NCBI GenBank assembly: GCA_015499985.1
Contig: JAAAUF010000028.1
Location: 34,324-98,323, forward strand
Source of the DNA: Haplosporangium gracile
Lineage: Eukaryota; Mortierellomycota; Mortierellomycetes; Mortierellales; Mortierellaceae
DNA: 64,000 nucleotides
Reading direction: 5' to 3'
Position numbers and translations under genes: made by a program. Positions 45,472 through 58,022 of this stretch are shown piece by piece (position 1 is the first letter of the stretch; each line of letters starts with the position of its first letter). The notes beneath the pieces were generated by a model. It saw nothing but the letters and a program-made list of their open reading frames with translations. It was not told where the DNA came from and made no database searches.

Positions 45472-48066
45472 CGTGAATGCACAAAAAATGAAAATGGGAT
45501 CCAAAACAGCCAGCACACAGTTGCGCTTGGATAGCTGAGGTTTTTTCTTCATGCGATGCACATGTTTTATTTTTATTTTTATCTTGAGGCGAATATCCAA
45601 TTGCTCAACGGTGAAAAAGCACGCATTGGCAGGAAATAAACGGGAAGATAAGAGGCAATGAAAAAGCGTCAACAACGACAGAAATGGATGTGAAAAATAA
45701 GGATGGAGTAGAAAACAAGAGACTTATACTATACCTTGGACCAATGTCGATGTCGGGGCATTCGGTGTGGTGACAGCGAGGGAGTGAGAAACTACAAAAC
45801 AGGGAAAAAGATAGTTCTTACTGTCGCTATCTTTCCTCTCACGACCTTTACTCTTCAAAAAAAAATAAAAGATGACGGCTAATAAGCAACTTTATTCGTG
45901 TCCTGACCTCCATCCCTTTTCTTTACTGTCTTCATCTTACTGTCCTTGCTGACCCTTCGTGATCACCGATCCGTATAAGCCATCTTTTTTTGATGTTGTT
46001 GTTTTTTGTTGGTAACTGATCATGCCTATCCTTATGCGCCGTCGGAGCATTATGATCTACAGCAGGGTGTCGAAGCGAGTTCCCGCGCCATTTGTCTTGT
46101 ACCCTATATCCTTTGACATCGACATCGTGGCAGAAATCGTCATGAGTTTAAAAAGTTGAAAAGAAAAAAAGCAATTGAGTCGTCGATGCAGGAAAGTGGA
46201 CACGATAAGAAAGAAGTCGACTACGCCTTTTTGGTTCCAAAAGGGTGTTTGTGGTCAAATTCCCTAGATCCAAAGATCGCAAACAAAAAATGCCCTTTTT
46301 GCCTTGTTTCCTGCTGCTCCCAATTGAAACAACGCCAAAGAATGTCAAACAGGTGGTACTTTTCGTTTCACTGGCACCTCCCATGTTGAAAATCATCCAC
46401 TGTCGAAGCGATATGAACGAGGAGTCTGCTTCCCAATTCCCGCCTCGTAAAACGTTTTGATTGAAAACGCTTTTGTCGATCATGACACAAGAACAAAAAA
46501 GGTCATGATCTTATTTCTTCGCTATTACTGGTGCTGTTATTGATCCATGACTTTTCATGCTGGACTACTGGGACGACATCTGCTATAAAAAAATAAATAA
46601 AAAGAGGACTCCTGACCTATTTCTCCTTTCTTTTGTTCGTGATTATGGAAGAAAAAGGAGGATATATGAAAAAAAGATAACGACAAAAAGGAGAACAGGA
46701 AAAAGAAAAAGAGAGCGACAGAGAGAAATGAAAGTGAGAGAAAGAGAGGGAGCAAGTGCGTGTGTGTTTTGCAAAAGAGAGAAGGGGGTAAAAGGGGGCA
46801 AAGTACAAAAAGGAAAGAAAAAGAAGAGGAGGCAGAGCATGACCGATTGAAATCGGGACAGGCTGGTTGTATTTTCTTTGGTTGGTTGGTTAGTTACTTA
46901 GTTGCTTGGGGAAGTTCCTCGGTCGAATTGGTCTGGTGGATGGCTTGGGTCGATGAAGGAGTAAGAAGGCAAGAAAGAGTAAGCATGATGAAACTAAAAA
47001 CAACTGCAAACAACGATGACAAAGGAAAAATGAAAAGAAGCGACAGTTGCTGACGAGACTTGGTTGGGTCACAGAAAGGAAAAGGGAAGCCAAAAGAGCC
47101 ACCAGTTGGGTGAGAGGGTGGATGTGTATTAAAATGTGAGCGGGTTGGATGATGATCCATGGCCATGGCACGATCCATGAGCGAGGTTGGGAGTGGAATT
47201 TCTGTTTAAAACAATAGAGGAAAGGGACATGGTGAGCAACCACATCATCTCTGCTCTCCCTATCTCTTTTGGTCGTTGGTTAATAAATCAACTTTGCGTG
47301 CGAGAACAAGAACAATAACAAGAAGAAGAATACAGAAAGATATTTTGTGCGTACAATGAGCGGGTGGCAGGATGGTGAATAGAGTTGTGTCTCTCGTTCT
47401 CTCTTTCTTTCTCTCGTTCACCCCTTTGTAATGCAAATGGGTCATGACCTTTCCAATGGCCTGGGGTTTTCATTTGTTATATATATTCACGGTGAGTATT
47501 CATTCCTTCATTCGTTTTCATTCGTCTCTTTGTCCATTCCTTTGTGCCCCGCCATGCAAGAGAAAAAAAGGGAAAAAATGGGAATACAAACAAACAAACG
47601 TAAATAAACAAACAAAGCAAAGTATACAACAAGCAAACAAAACAAAACAACCGACAGAACTGTCGTTGTTGTTTTGCTGCAACTGATAGGCCTTCCTCAC
47701 TCTCCTTCTCTCGCCCTGAGCCTTGACTTTTTATCATCTCCATCCCTCTTTTCAACTTTTTTTTCATTTATTTTTATTCTCTCTCGATTTTTTATTTCTC
47801 TCTCTTTTGTTCATTTCTTTTCTCTCTTTCTTCTTCCTTCTTAATCCTCTCCTTCTTCCACTCCTCCTTTACTCTCTTCTACTTCTCGACCTACTCCTTT
47901 GCACTTTGAAGATCTATCTCTATCATCATCACTTCATTCTCCTGCCCGCTCACCCTCCTCTCCTTCAGTTATACCCAAGCACACATCAACATTCAACGAC
48001 AGATACATCCACTCCTTCTTTTCTTTCTATTATTAAACACACCCACACACACAGAACCCAACCAAT

Positions 48067-50545
48067 ATGCGTGAATACAAACTCGTCGTCCTCGGCTCTG
48101 GTGGTGTCGGAAAGTCTGCACTGGTGAGTGTCTCGTTGTATTGTTTGGACTTTCATCGATAAAAATGGACCCTTAGTCACATTGGGGAAGAGCATGGACC
48201 ATGATTATTTTTTTTTGTTTTCTTTTAGGTGGTCCAGGGTTCTTTCATCCTTTTGTTGTATTAATTGCCCCCTTCCCGCCACAAAACCAAACATCGGCAA
48301 AGAGGGATGAAGAAGGAGAACAAATGACACGCAAAAGAGACCGACACATCGCAAGGAGGGCAGCAACGAAAGGACGCGCAAAGAGGAAGAGTGAGAGGGA
48401 GTCGGTCCTCTTCCATTCTTTGCTCTCTCTTTTATCGTAAGGAAACGCAGCGAAGCAGAGGAAGTTACAAGAGTTTAAAAACCAGCCGGTCTCTAATGGG
48501 GTCATCCATGGAGATATGAAGTAACAACAAGGAGTGTGGGTAAAGGGTAAAGCGTTTTCCTGTCAGAGCCAGAGAAAGTGTGTGTGTGTGTGTGTGTGTG
48601 TCTATGAGAGAGAGTGAGCCAAGAGACATGCAGTGATTTAAGAACGAGGGGCCAAGGGGTGAATCGAACCATAATGGGCCGACAACAACATGATAAACCT
48701 TGTTCACCTCTTTGCTTTACACACACGCAAAGGTGTTTACAATGTAAGGTATTCACTGGTCAGTTCGCTGCTTTTTTTTGTGATAAGAGCACAGAAGGGA
48801 AAGAAGGGAGGGGTAGTGAAAGAGAGAGGTGCATGCACAGTGCAAGTACATACACACAACGATGCAAGACAAAGAAAAAACAGAAAAAGAAAAGAAAGAA
48901 AAAAAACGTTGACCATGTGTCGGTACAATTGTCCAATACGGATGCAGTGACCAATGGTACCCCGATCAAAACAAACATGGGTAGCCCGTCCCCCCCCCCC
49001 CCATTCCCCTTCCCGCCGACACGTTCTAACGTCCTCTTATTTTATTTTCTTTTCATATGCATGACACCATCCGCTTGCGCATTGTACCAGACGGTTCAAT
49101 TTGTACAATCGATGTTTGTGGACAGATACGACCCGACGATCGAGGACTCTTATCGGACACAAGTCGAGGTGGATGGACTGCAATGCATGCTCGAGATTCT
49201 CGACACAGCAGGCACCGAACAGTTCACAGCCATGCGGGATCTCTACATGAAAAACGGACAGGGCTTTATTCTCGTCTTTTCCATCATTGCCAGTGCAACG
49301 TTTGATGAGCTCACAGAGATCCATGGCCAACTCCTGCGCACCAAGGATACACGCACAGTAAGTTAAGTGGGAGAGGGAGGAATGGGTTAACATATTGGGT
49401 TATGTCGACACCAGATTTATTACTCTCACCTCTAGTCTTTCTCTTTCCCATTGTTCTTTTTCTCTCATCCTGCACAGTAAAGAGAGCGAGGCAGGCATGG
49501 AAAAGGTAAAGAAAAAAAAAAAAAAAGAGTTTCGGGATGGTCAATACAAAATAACGGGAAAGGGCGAGCAAAAAGCACGAAGAGGGGAGCTTGAATGAAG
49601 AAGAGGAAGGGGGATGAGGAGGAGGGATGGTTGCACGCAGGAATGGGACTGGCATAAAAGAAGTAAGTGATACACAAAGAGTGTAACCCCACCGCCCATA
49701 ACTTGCGCTCTAGACAACATTGTCTGAGAAAGGAAATCAAGGAGTAAGTGCGATGAAAAAAAATGCAAAGAGGGAGAAGAACGAGACACACAATGGGAAG
49801 GAGGGAAAGGGAGGGAGGAGAATGGATGGGGGGTGAGGTTGGGAAGGAGGAGGAGGAGGAGGGCCAACGCACACAACACACATATTCAACCCACGCACAA
49901 CCTCAATCTTCTCTCATACATGCACATACACACAAGTCTCCCTCTCTCCCTCTCACACAGAACTCAGTACACTACATCAAACAACTCACTCTCCATGCAA
50001 TCGCAAATTGCTATACCAAAGGAAAAAAAAGGAGGTGGGGGCAGAGAAAAGGAAAGGGGATGCGCTTTTTCTCTCTTAAACTGAATGAACCATTGGTGCC
50101 TTGGACAATTGGATAGCCAACAACAATGAGGCAAATGGCGTCTGTGCGAAGGAAAGATGAAGAAAAAGGTATATGCGAGAGTGTGAGTGTATGTGTGTTG
50201 AACGGTAAGGAGCGAGAGAAGGAAGAACCGTTCTCTATCTGCCTAAACACTGTTTCATGCTTTGAATATACATGACACTAACTACGTCCCTATTTTGTTT
50301 TTAACTTGTAGGTACCAATTGTACTAGTGGGCAACAAATGCGACATGGCAAACGAACGCAAAGTCTCACAAGAGCGGGCCAAGGCACAGGCCGACAAATG
50401 GAACACGCCCTTCTATGAGACATCAGCTAGAACAAGGATAAATGTCGACGAAGTCTTCCACGACCTGGTCCGGATGATCAACCTACAGAATCCCGCCAAA
50501 CACGACAAATCTAAGAAGAACACTGTCAAATGCGTCCTACTCTGA
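48067..50545 (+). CDS. RSR1: Rap/Rsr1-type Ras small GTPase
   Basis: Membrane GTPase for polarity signalling. Three exons, 48067-48123, 49091-49357 and 50312-50545, give 185 residues. All nucleotide-binding motifs are intact: [10 protein letters not shown] (P-loop), effector loop [18 protein letters not shown] in switch II, NKCD, and ETSA. Thr in DTAGT replaces the Gln of Ras, which marks the Rap/Rsr1 group. The tail has [11 protein letters not shown] and the CAAX box CVLL; the final Leu suggests geranylgeranylation. Introns 1 (967 nt) and 2 (954 nt) are many times longer than typical for this region; intron 1 starts right after the P-loop. A pyrimidine-rich leader (47720-47960) precedes the start. 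Confidence 0.96.
48579..48602. repeat. (GT)n microsatellite in Rap intron 1
   Basis: Twelve GT units within intron 1, followed by a short GA run. Confidence 0.9.
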
Positions 50546-51699
50546 AATGGAGGCTCACAACGACAGAAATAACGACAGAAATAACGACAGATCGACGACC
50601 TCTTTTTATATCAACGACGGCTCCTGGTTATTTTCTTTTTACTTTCTTTTTTGTCAACACACCACAACATCAACACCAACAACAACATACCAACTTCTTT
50701 TCTTTCATACGCTTTTGGGTATACCCTCTTTCCCTTTTCCTCACCGCCGCCCTAATGACGACAAAACAAAACAATGCAACGGAAACACCTCACCAACAGC
50801 TGGAACAGCAAATTTGGACAAAAAAAATAATTACCATCGGAACACGAAAAACACGCTCGCAATGCTACGTCTTTTTTTCAGTTCTTTGGTTGTTGTTTTT
50901 TTCTTTCTTACGCTTACGCTGGTTCTTTCGTAACGGCTCCCTTTCTTTTCTTTGTACTCGTTTTTTTCATCGTCTCTTCCCATAGCCTTTTATTATTATT
51001 TTTTTCTTTCTTTGTCAATGCTGTATATTACGTCTTTTTTTTTTTTTCCTTCCCAAAAAACGTGTCCTTGATTGCCCTTATCCTGTCTTCCTTTCTTCCT
51101 TCGTCCATCATCCTCATCCTCGTCTCTCTTCTTCCCACCTCGCTAATAAAAAAATACTTGCTATATCATCTCAAATGAACATGCGCACACATCGCCCTTC
51201 CTTCATTTTTTGGAATTTCTTCTCCCTCCTTCCGCCCAGCCTGTCAGCCAATGAAAAGAACCAAGGTTCTTGGGAAACAATAGCTTCAATTGATATGAAA
51301 GAAAACTGGTCATCATCGATGACGATGTGTTCGTGTGAGGCGCAAAGCAAAAGGAGTTGGGGCTCCGATCGGTCCCTGTCAACACCTGTTTTGAACCCCC
51401 GGAGAAGGAATAGGGTGAGTAGGCTTTCAGTCCCCATAAATATATACATACACACATTAGCTGGCCAGACAGACTGGCCTGCTATACTTGCCTTGTTAGC
51501 CCCCCTTGCTTCAAATCACCGGATCTTAGAGATTATGAACCCGTGGGCGTAAAAAATACAATGAAATTTTCTTCATGTCCCCTTTTTTCTTAAACTCATA
51601 AGGTTGTACGTTAATTGTCTTTATTTTTCAAGGGTTGAGGACTGTCGATTACCAGCTTGCCAAGCTCCTTACGCTCCTTCTCTACCGCCGCCACCACCG
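50546..51699. other. Intergenic: Rap 3' UTR and gap to small membrane protein gene
   Basis: Starts with three near-perfect 12-bp units (core ACGACAGAAATA) at about 50557-50590, right after the stop codon. T-rich runs follow, and AATAAA at 51145-51150 may be the Rap polyadenylation signal. No gene is seen from 51150 to 51699. Confidence 0.5.
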
Positions 51700-52107
51700 T
51701 CACCGGTGACCTGCTACCTCAACTCGCTCCTGCCCTCCCTGCACGAACGAAGCATCGTTGCAACTGTCATCGCCCGGCACGACCACAACCCGAACAACAG
51801 CGTCCTGCGCGCTATTACTGCTTTCATTCTCATCATTCAGAGATTTTTCCAACTGGATCCGTTTCTGGTATCGGACATACCCAAAGATACAGACGACGAG
51901 ACAAATGAGGAGCACGACCAGCCCACCGATCAGTAGAGCCATTGCCAGGGTTTGCGTCAGTTTCCGAGCCGTGTAATATGAAGCTGTCGGGAATGGGTCG
52001 TTCAGCGAGGTCAAAGACGATGACGATAGAGATGAAGTGGAGATTGGGAGAGAGTTGGGAGTAGGGTGGTCATGATAACGTGTGGCAGTTGAAGAGGAAG
52101 AAGGCAT
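51700..52107 (-). CDS. Small single-pass membrane protein
   Basis: A 135-residue ORF from the ATG before PSSSSTATRYHD. It has a Ser/Thr/Pro-rich N-terminus of about 50 residues, one strong hydrophobic helix (LAMALLIGGLVVLLICLVVC), a juxtamembrane YVRYQKR basic patch, which suggests a cytosolic C-terminus, and a polar tail with paired cysteine only at DDSCND. The upstream plus strand is GA-rich (52148-52218), so CT-rich in the sense of this gene, as for other promoters here. I do not recognise the family. No intron is needed; expression is unproven. Confidence 0.55.
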   Translation of the reverse strand: MPSSSSTATRYHDHPTPNSLPISTSSLSSSSLTSLNDPFPTASYYTARKLTQTLAMALLIGGLVVLLICLVVCIFGYVRYQKRIQLEKSLNDENESSNSAQDAVVRVVVVPGDDSCNDASFVQGGQERVEVAGHR

Positions 52108-52636
52108 TATGATGGCGAAGTTGGTAATGGTGGATGTCCTTAATGAAGAGGATAGTAGGGAAAGGAGTAAGGAAGTATTATTAGTTAAAGAGAAGAAAGA
52201 AAAGAAAAGAAAGAAGGAATAATGAAGGCCATGAAAACGGGGGCCAGCTGACGACAAGATAGGGGGAAGTTGGTTAAAGAAAATTGGTGGTAATATCATT
52301 AGCCAGTCATCAGAAAGCTCGCACGGACCAACCAACAGTGATCGTTCCTGGCATCCAACAGAAACTGACACTTATAAAAAAAGGAACTCGGTTCCTGGTT
52401 AATCAGTGATTTCATAAGTGATGAATCAGTCGAGTAAGACTAGCAAACGTGGGAGGCTGAGCAGTGTCGCGTTCCCTTCCCTTTTTGCGTTTCCATATCA
52501 GCCTCATCAACAGCAAAAAATGTAAGGTTTTAAAGTCTCTTGACTTGCGTGCAATGCACGCATAGGCAGCAAAAATTGTGTTATTATGTCAAGACAAAAA
52601 ATGAAAGGAGACTAACTACTACCACTACCACTGTAG
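52108..52636. other. Intergenic between small membrane protein and Zn2Cys6 gene
   Basis: 529 bp with a GA-rich part at 52148-52218 (probable promoter of the gene at 51700). The rest should hold the 3' end of the Zn2Cys6 gene; no clear polyadenylation signal is seen. Confidence 0.5.
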
Positions 52637-55600
52637 CTATTGCTGTTGCTGCTGATGTGGACGATGGCTATATTCGGCCACAAGAATAGGGACCCCATGG
52701 GTCGTCGCTGTCGCTGCTGATGATGGCGCGGTTGAGGATTGGTTTAGACGACCGCCTTGAGGTTGATGATGCTGGAATTGGTGTAGTTGTTGATGGTTCT
52801 GTACAGGAGTAGCATCAAATGGATGCTGACGATCCATTGTATAATGCGACGATGATGTCGTCTGTGATTGCTCTTGCTGTTGGTGATAATGCTGTTGCTG
52901 GAGCTCGTGCTGGCTGTCAAGGTCGAGATCTGGTTCAACTTTGATGTGCATAAAACCCGTATCCTGAACATATCTAAAGGACCCACTACCACCGCCGTTG
53001 TCAGTGGTACTGTCCCCGTTGTGATCACTATTGCTACCTGCGTCGTGTGGGTCATCGTTTAGAACAAGGGCAGAGTTGTCAAAATACAGCATAGAATGTT
53101 GCTGCTGCTGTGGGCGTGAGTGGGGATGTTGGTTACCAAACTCTTGCTTGATCATCACCATCTCGTTACCAATCGTTGGATCCTCGGGAGAGACTGGACT
53201 CGGAATCGAGGACTCTGACAGAGCTGCATACCCGGAGGATCGAATCGTGGTGTTGGAAGTGGTGGCTGACACAGAGGCAGAGTACAATTCGCTGGATCCA
53301 AAGAAACTTTGGTGATGTGAAGATATGCCAGGGGCTGACATGGGACCTTGAAGGCGCTGGTGCGGGTGGTGATGCAGTTCAGAGGAGATTGTTGTCGACA
53401 CACTGATTTTTTGATGATGATGCTGTTGCTGCTGTTGCTCAGCTGATCGCATCATGGAGGCAGCGGAGGAGGGTTGGCTCTGATAGACCTCAACGTCGGG
53501 CATCATGTTAAGGTGGTCCATGAGACTCAGATGGTCGTCCAAGACCATGGCCAACGAAGAATCAAACGTGTCGTCGTCCAGATCTTCCACCTTCAGTGAC
53601 AGTGGGCGCTGATGGTGATTATGGCCATGCTGAGATGACTGAAGTTGATGTTGAGCTGACTGAAATTGTTGCTGGTGCTGCTGTTGTTGTTGTTGAGAGG
53701 TTGTGTCATTCCGTCCATGATCCATTGTGTCGAACACCAGAGGATGACTTGTGGGACGATGAAGTTGAGTATCAGGAGGAGAATATGAACACGGAAGCAT
53801 GGACGACATAGCTTGCGAAGGCTCAGAGGTTCGGGGCGCCGAAAGGGTCTGTAACTGGACTTGGGAGTCTGTTGTTGACCCAAAGTAAGGTTGGTCCTTG
53901 TTCGACACGTTGCTGCCGTCGAAGCTGTCCAGTCCTGGCTGAGCCCAAACGTCACTCGATTGATGCTGGTGGGCCTCGTCTTGTAACAGCATGCACTGGA
54001 CTCGAATCTGATGCTCTTGCTGTCTCGACACTCCGCCAGTCGAAGGGTTGCGAATCGAGCCCGATGATACTGGCCCACGAGTGCCATCCTGGATATCTTG
54101 CACGACATGGCCCTGGGTGTTGTTGTGGAATGAACGGTCAAAGGGAACGGTATCACGTGCTTGAAACTGACCATGATTGTCCGTAGAATAATCCGCCGAC
54201 TGTTGCTGAGGAAAAGTGCATCGCAAGTGCCCAGTCGCCGTCATGACGTCCTGAGTAGCCCTTTCAACCATCGTTAGTGAGGTACTGTTGGCGTTATATT
54301 CTACTTTGGATCGCAGGCCGTGCCAACTTTGCAAACTAAGTTGGGTTTGCTGTTGTTGCTGCTGTTGTTGTTGCTGTTGTTCCAGAGACGCCATGGGTGT
54401 AGATGGAAAACTAAAGATGGCAGGTGTACTGTTGGACCTCACAAGGAACGATTGAGGAAGACTGTTGCGCTCGCAACCTTTGTAGCCATGAACAGACGAG
54501 ACAGAAGAAGTAGACGGCCCAGGTTGTTGGCGAGAGCTCTTGGAGGCTCCTCTGTTGTCCAACGATCCAGAGTGGGACGAGATGCGGGCATCCCAAGGCA
54601 GAGATGATCGACGGTCAAGGAGGCCGAATGACTGGTGTCGAACGTCGCGACCTTGAGGGTGAGGCGAGATGGACGCAGTCCTCAGTTGCTTGTGTTGTAC
54701 TGAAAGCGTCTGTCCGCTGAGGCGATGGGGAGGTTGGGAAGTCTGTGTGGGGTAAAGTGGGACTGGAGCTTTGTAGAGGGACGCGGGATCTAAGCCGTCG
54801 TACTTGTCAAAGTTTGGATGGGTCGGAGTCGGGGGCAAGGAAGCCGATAATGACGAGTCGTCCAGCAGACTGAGCTGAGCGAAACTTCTAGTGTAAGCTG
54901 TGAATGAGGGCGAAGTGACTGAAGGGGTTGAGTCGGTGGACTGAGTGAGAGAGAGGTTGAGATAGTCGTGTCCAGTCAATCGCTTAGGGTCTGAAACCAT
55001 TTCGTGCGCCCCAGGTGTAGGCGTCGATACACAACGACCTGTTGCAATAGTCAAGGGTGGGCTCTGTTGAGTTCTCGTTTGTCCTGAGGGAGAATCGGTG
55101 GGCGAGTAAATCGAGGATGCTTCCATAGAATATACCCCTCTAGATGATGGTGGTATTGTTGGAGAGGGGGACGAGTAGGCATGGAGCTTGCGATGGCCAT
55201 GAGAAGCAGCTGTCAGGAGCTTGACCGAACGCGAACCTGTCGCATCGGGTCCTCTGGCGGAGACTCCGGCACGCGCCCACAAAGGGTTGAACATTCCCAT
55301 TGCTTGATAGTCTTCCATTCTTGCAGCTGCCAATTGGTTACGATCATCGGCCTGAGTAGTGCGGAAGATGGTTGGGTTGCCATCTTGATCTAAGGGTCCC
55401 TCAAAGTTGTATCCTCCATTCCCACCAACACCCGATAGTCGAGCATTCGCAACTGTAGCCATGGCCATGGCTACGGCTGCTGCAGCAGCGGCAGAAGATG
55501 ATCCGGAGATGGAGCGAGGAGGCCGCATGCTAGGTCCGACCATGGTACATTGCACTGAATTTTTTTCGCAATTCTTGCATGGATAGCATCTCTCGACATT

Positions 55601-57199
55601 GCATTTGATTTTGCTAGCATGATTAGGATTGCACATTCGTTTCGGTCAAGGGGAGAGAAAGAAAAAGAAAAGATAGACGGGTAAAGCGTTAGATGCTGCA
55701 GCAGAGCAAGGGATAAAATAGCCTCAGAGTGGTTTTTTGTGGTCCACATGCAGGCGTTTGCTAGGCCATTTTTGTTGTTTCGAATAGAGTGAAAGTAAAT
55801 AACAATAACAATCATGAACAACACCGACAGCGGCAGCATCAACAAAACAACTCAGCCCAGGTTTGAACCTATTTCTTATGTAGTGAGGGTAGTGCGCTGC
55901 TGTGCTCTTTTTTTCGTTTCTTAGAACGAAAGGATTGATGATGACAGGAGCAAATATGAAGGAAAGAACGAAAAGGAAATACACAAAGGGTAAGGAATAA
56001 CATACAAACGATATGGTCATATGGTCTGCATGTAAGGAGAACGAGAGAGTGAGAAAGTAAAAAAAAGAAAGAGAACAAGAAATAAAGGGGGCATATTCGT
56101 ACATTTGTTCGTCTCTTCTCTTTGTTGCTATTGAATTTTGGGAGACGTAGTAAACTTCGGATATGTTTGAGGAGGGCGCGAATTAGGACGACCCAGGAAA
56201 AAGAAGTAACGAGAACACACACAAACGCACGCCGGAAAACTGTTTACACGTTGGGATAACTGTTACCAAAGAGAGAGTAGATGCTTTTTATGTTACTTTT
56301 TTTCGTGGAGAAAGAAAGGATACAGGAGAAGACAAAAGAAGAGGTGGAGGGTGGTAGAGGAAGGGGCTGAAGAAGGTGAAAAAGTGATGTGAGAAAGGAG
56401 AGGAGATAATGAGGGTGAGGGAGACAGAGATAAAGACAGAAAGACTTTGACAGGGAGGCACACATACAAACAGACACAGTGAACGAGAGAGGGTGAGGGG
56501 GTCAGAGGGAGAAGGAGAGAGAGGGAGAGGGACAGGGAGAGGGACAGGGAGAAGGAGAAGGCGATGGACAAAAGGATAGATCGAGGGGGAAAAGGAGAAC
56601 TGCACAACCTAACCTGTTTCCCTCTCACTCTTTGGCGTCATCTTCCGACATTGCAATTGGTACAAGCAAGCGCATTCACACTTCTACAAGGCATTCCTTT
56701 GCTTTTTGTTGAATTTTCCCTTTTCGGATCATTATTTTTGTTCTGCAAGGGAGTGTTTGTGTATATGTGTATATGTGTATATGTTTGGTACCAAGGGCAG
56801 CAATCAAAACTAACTACGACGACAAGAATACCTAACACGCACATGAAAAAGGCATTGGACCAGACAGCTCAACAAAGCAAATTAACCATTCACAAGAACG
56901 AAAGAACAGGACACACTTATACTACCCTGACCTTAGCCCCAAGATATTTAGTAGAATTGTAAGATGAATAAAGGACGGGGTGCTGGATCGGTCAATCAAC
57001 CAATGAAATTTTGTTTTCCTCAGAGTTAAAGGAAGAAGTGAAGGTTTAAAATTGCTGTTGAGGCTGCTTACCGGTAGTGGCAGGTGTCACAGGCCATCTT
57101 GGAGCGTCGTCGCACTGTCATGTTGACGGCAAAGTGGGTCGAGGAAGAAGAGGGCTGTGACGGCGGATCCAACGATTCGGTAGACATCATGTTGTCCAT
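52637..57199 (-). CDS. Zn(II)2Cys6 transcription factor, Q-rich, zinc cluster split by a 1.46-kb intron
   Basis: Two exons, 57199-57072 and 55613-52637, give 1034 residues. The intron (55614-57071, 1458 nt) has GTAAGC and GCTAG ends and splits an Arg codon inside the zinc cluster. Joined, the six cysteines are C37, C40, C47, C55, C58 and C65: CDTCHYRKIKC, then YPCKNC and EKNSVQC, spacing C-x2-C-x6-C-x7-C-x2-C-x6-C, typical of fungal binuclear clusters; an extra Cys is at 52. A basic patch VRRRSK precedes it. The rest is Ser/Gln/His-rich and has no clear fungal-specific regulatory domain; short acidic patches such as DLDDDTFDSSLAMVLDD could activate. Targets are unknown. Confidence 0.87.
56300..56580. 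repeat. Purine-rich tract with 12-bp tandem units in the Zn2Cys6 intron
   Basis: Almost all A/G on the plus strand (CT-rich in the gene sense). It includes tandem GGGAGAGGGACA units at 56523-56546. A GTGTATAT repeat follows at about 56758. Both are intronic. Confidence 0.7.
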
Positions 57200-57793
57200 G
57201 GCTTGTATGTATTAAAATTACGAAGAAAGAGGGAGAAATAAAGGATACAGCGTTCAGAGAGAAGGGGAGAGCGACGAAAGGCAATAAAAAAAAATAAGCA
57301 AAGAGCCGAGATGGGGTCGGTAAATGGTTGTTGAAAAAAGTTGGGTTGAGTAGAATGCCTACTCTTGGTTACCGATTACGAGTAGAGTTGCTGGCAGCAC
57401 AACAGAGAAAAAATGGATCAATTGAGTTTTTTTTCGGAGGATTATCCAATTGCAGCGCGTGCGAAATGGGTGAGGATAGAGTTGTTTGAACTGAACGGAT
57501 TTCGCTAGTCGATTTCACAGCAAGATAAACATTGGCGAGTGCGTATGAAGAGTTGACGTTATGGGCAGCGTGAGTGAGAGAGGGTCTGTCTGAACAAGAA
57601 AACGAATGAAGAAAAAAAAGAAAGGCGAATGAGAGAAGTGAATGAGCGGAATGAAGAAGGCTGAATGCAGAGAGAGGGTGGAGTGGAGAAAGTAGGGCGA
57701 GGGAGAAACGCAAGAAATAAGCTCTTTTTGTTCGCGACGGGAACAAACAGCTAAATTATAAAAAAAGTCGTGATAATTAGTAGTGAGAAGGTA

Positions 57794-57835
57794 AGAGAAG
57801 AGAAAGAGAAGAGAAAGAGAAGAGAAAGAGAGAGA
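57794..57835. repeat. Purine tandem repeat upstream of Zn2Cys6 gene
   Basis: Three units close to AGAGAAGAGAAAG, then GAGAGA. Confidence 0.85.
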
Positions 57836-58022
57836 ACAGAAACGTGCTTTATTTACACCTGTTGTTAAAAGAAGCGACAGCGCATGCTCAGGGATGAAGA
57901 AACAGCAGAAAAAAAAAGAGACTAGGTTCGCAGGCAGTAAGCAAACGCTGGCTCGACAAAAAAAGAATAAAGGGCGGTAAATATTTTCCACATGGATCAA
58001 GGAGTCGCCTGTAGAAAATGTA

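Larger units (their letters stand above)
43116..48066. other. 5-kb divergent intergenic region between cyclin and Rap genes
   Basis: Purine-rich at 43430-43560 (CT-rich in the sense of the cyclin gene) and pyrimidine-rich at 47720-47960 (sense of the Rap gene), as expected for the two promoters. Between them are a coding-like fragment (44289-44490), a MITE-like element (44639-44837), a GA microsatellite (45435-45470), a 9-bp-armed hairpin GATCATGAC...GTCATGATC (46478-46510), and A/G-rich stretches near 46620-46850. No gene could be assigned. Confidence 0.55.

Noticed and set aside
46022..46159. 45-codon plus-strand ORF starting MPILMRRRSIMIYSR
   Set aside because: It looks somewhat like a basic presequence, but there is no promoter tract, no continuing exon and no recognised product.
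46148..46483. 111-codon minus-strand ORF
   Set aside because: No family features; overlapping ORFs on the other strand are equally long, so it is probably chance.
48661..48676. Minus-strand GGTTCGATTCACC resembling a tRNA B box
   Set aside because: No matching A box, acceptor stem or cloverleaf in the surrounding bases; it lies inside Rap intron 1.
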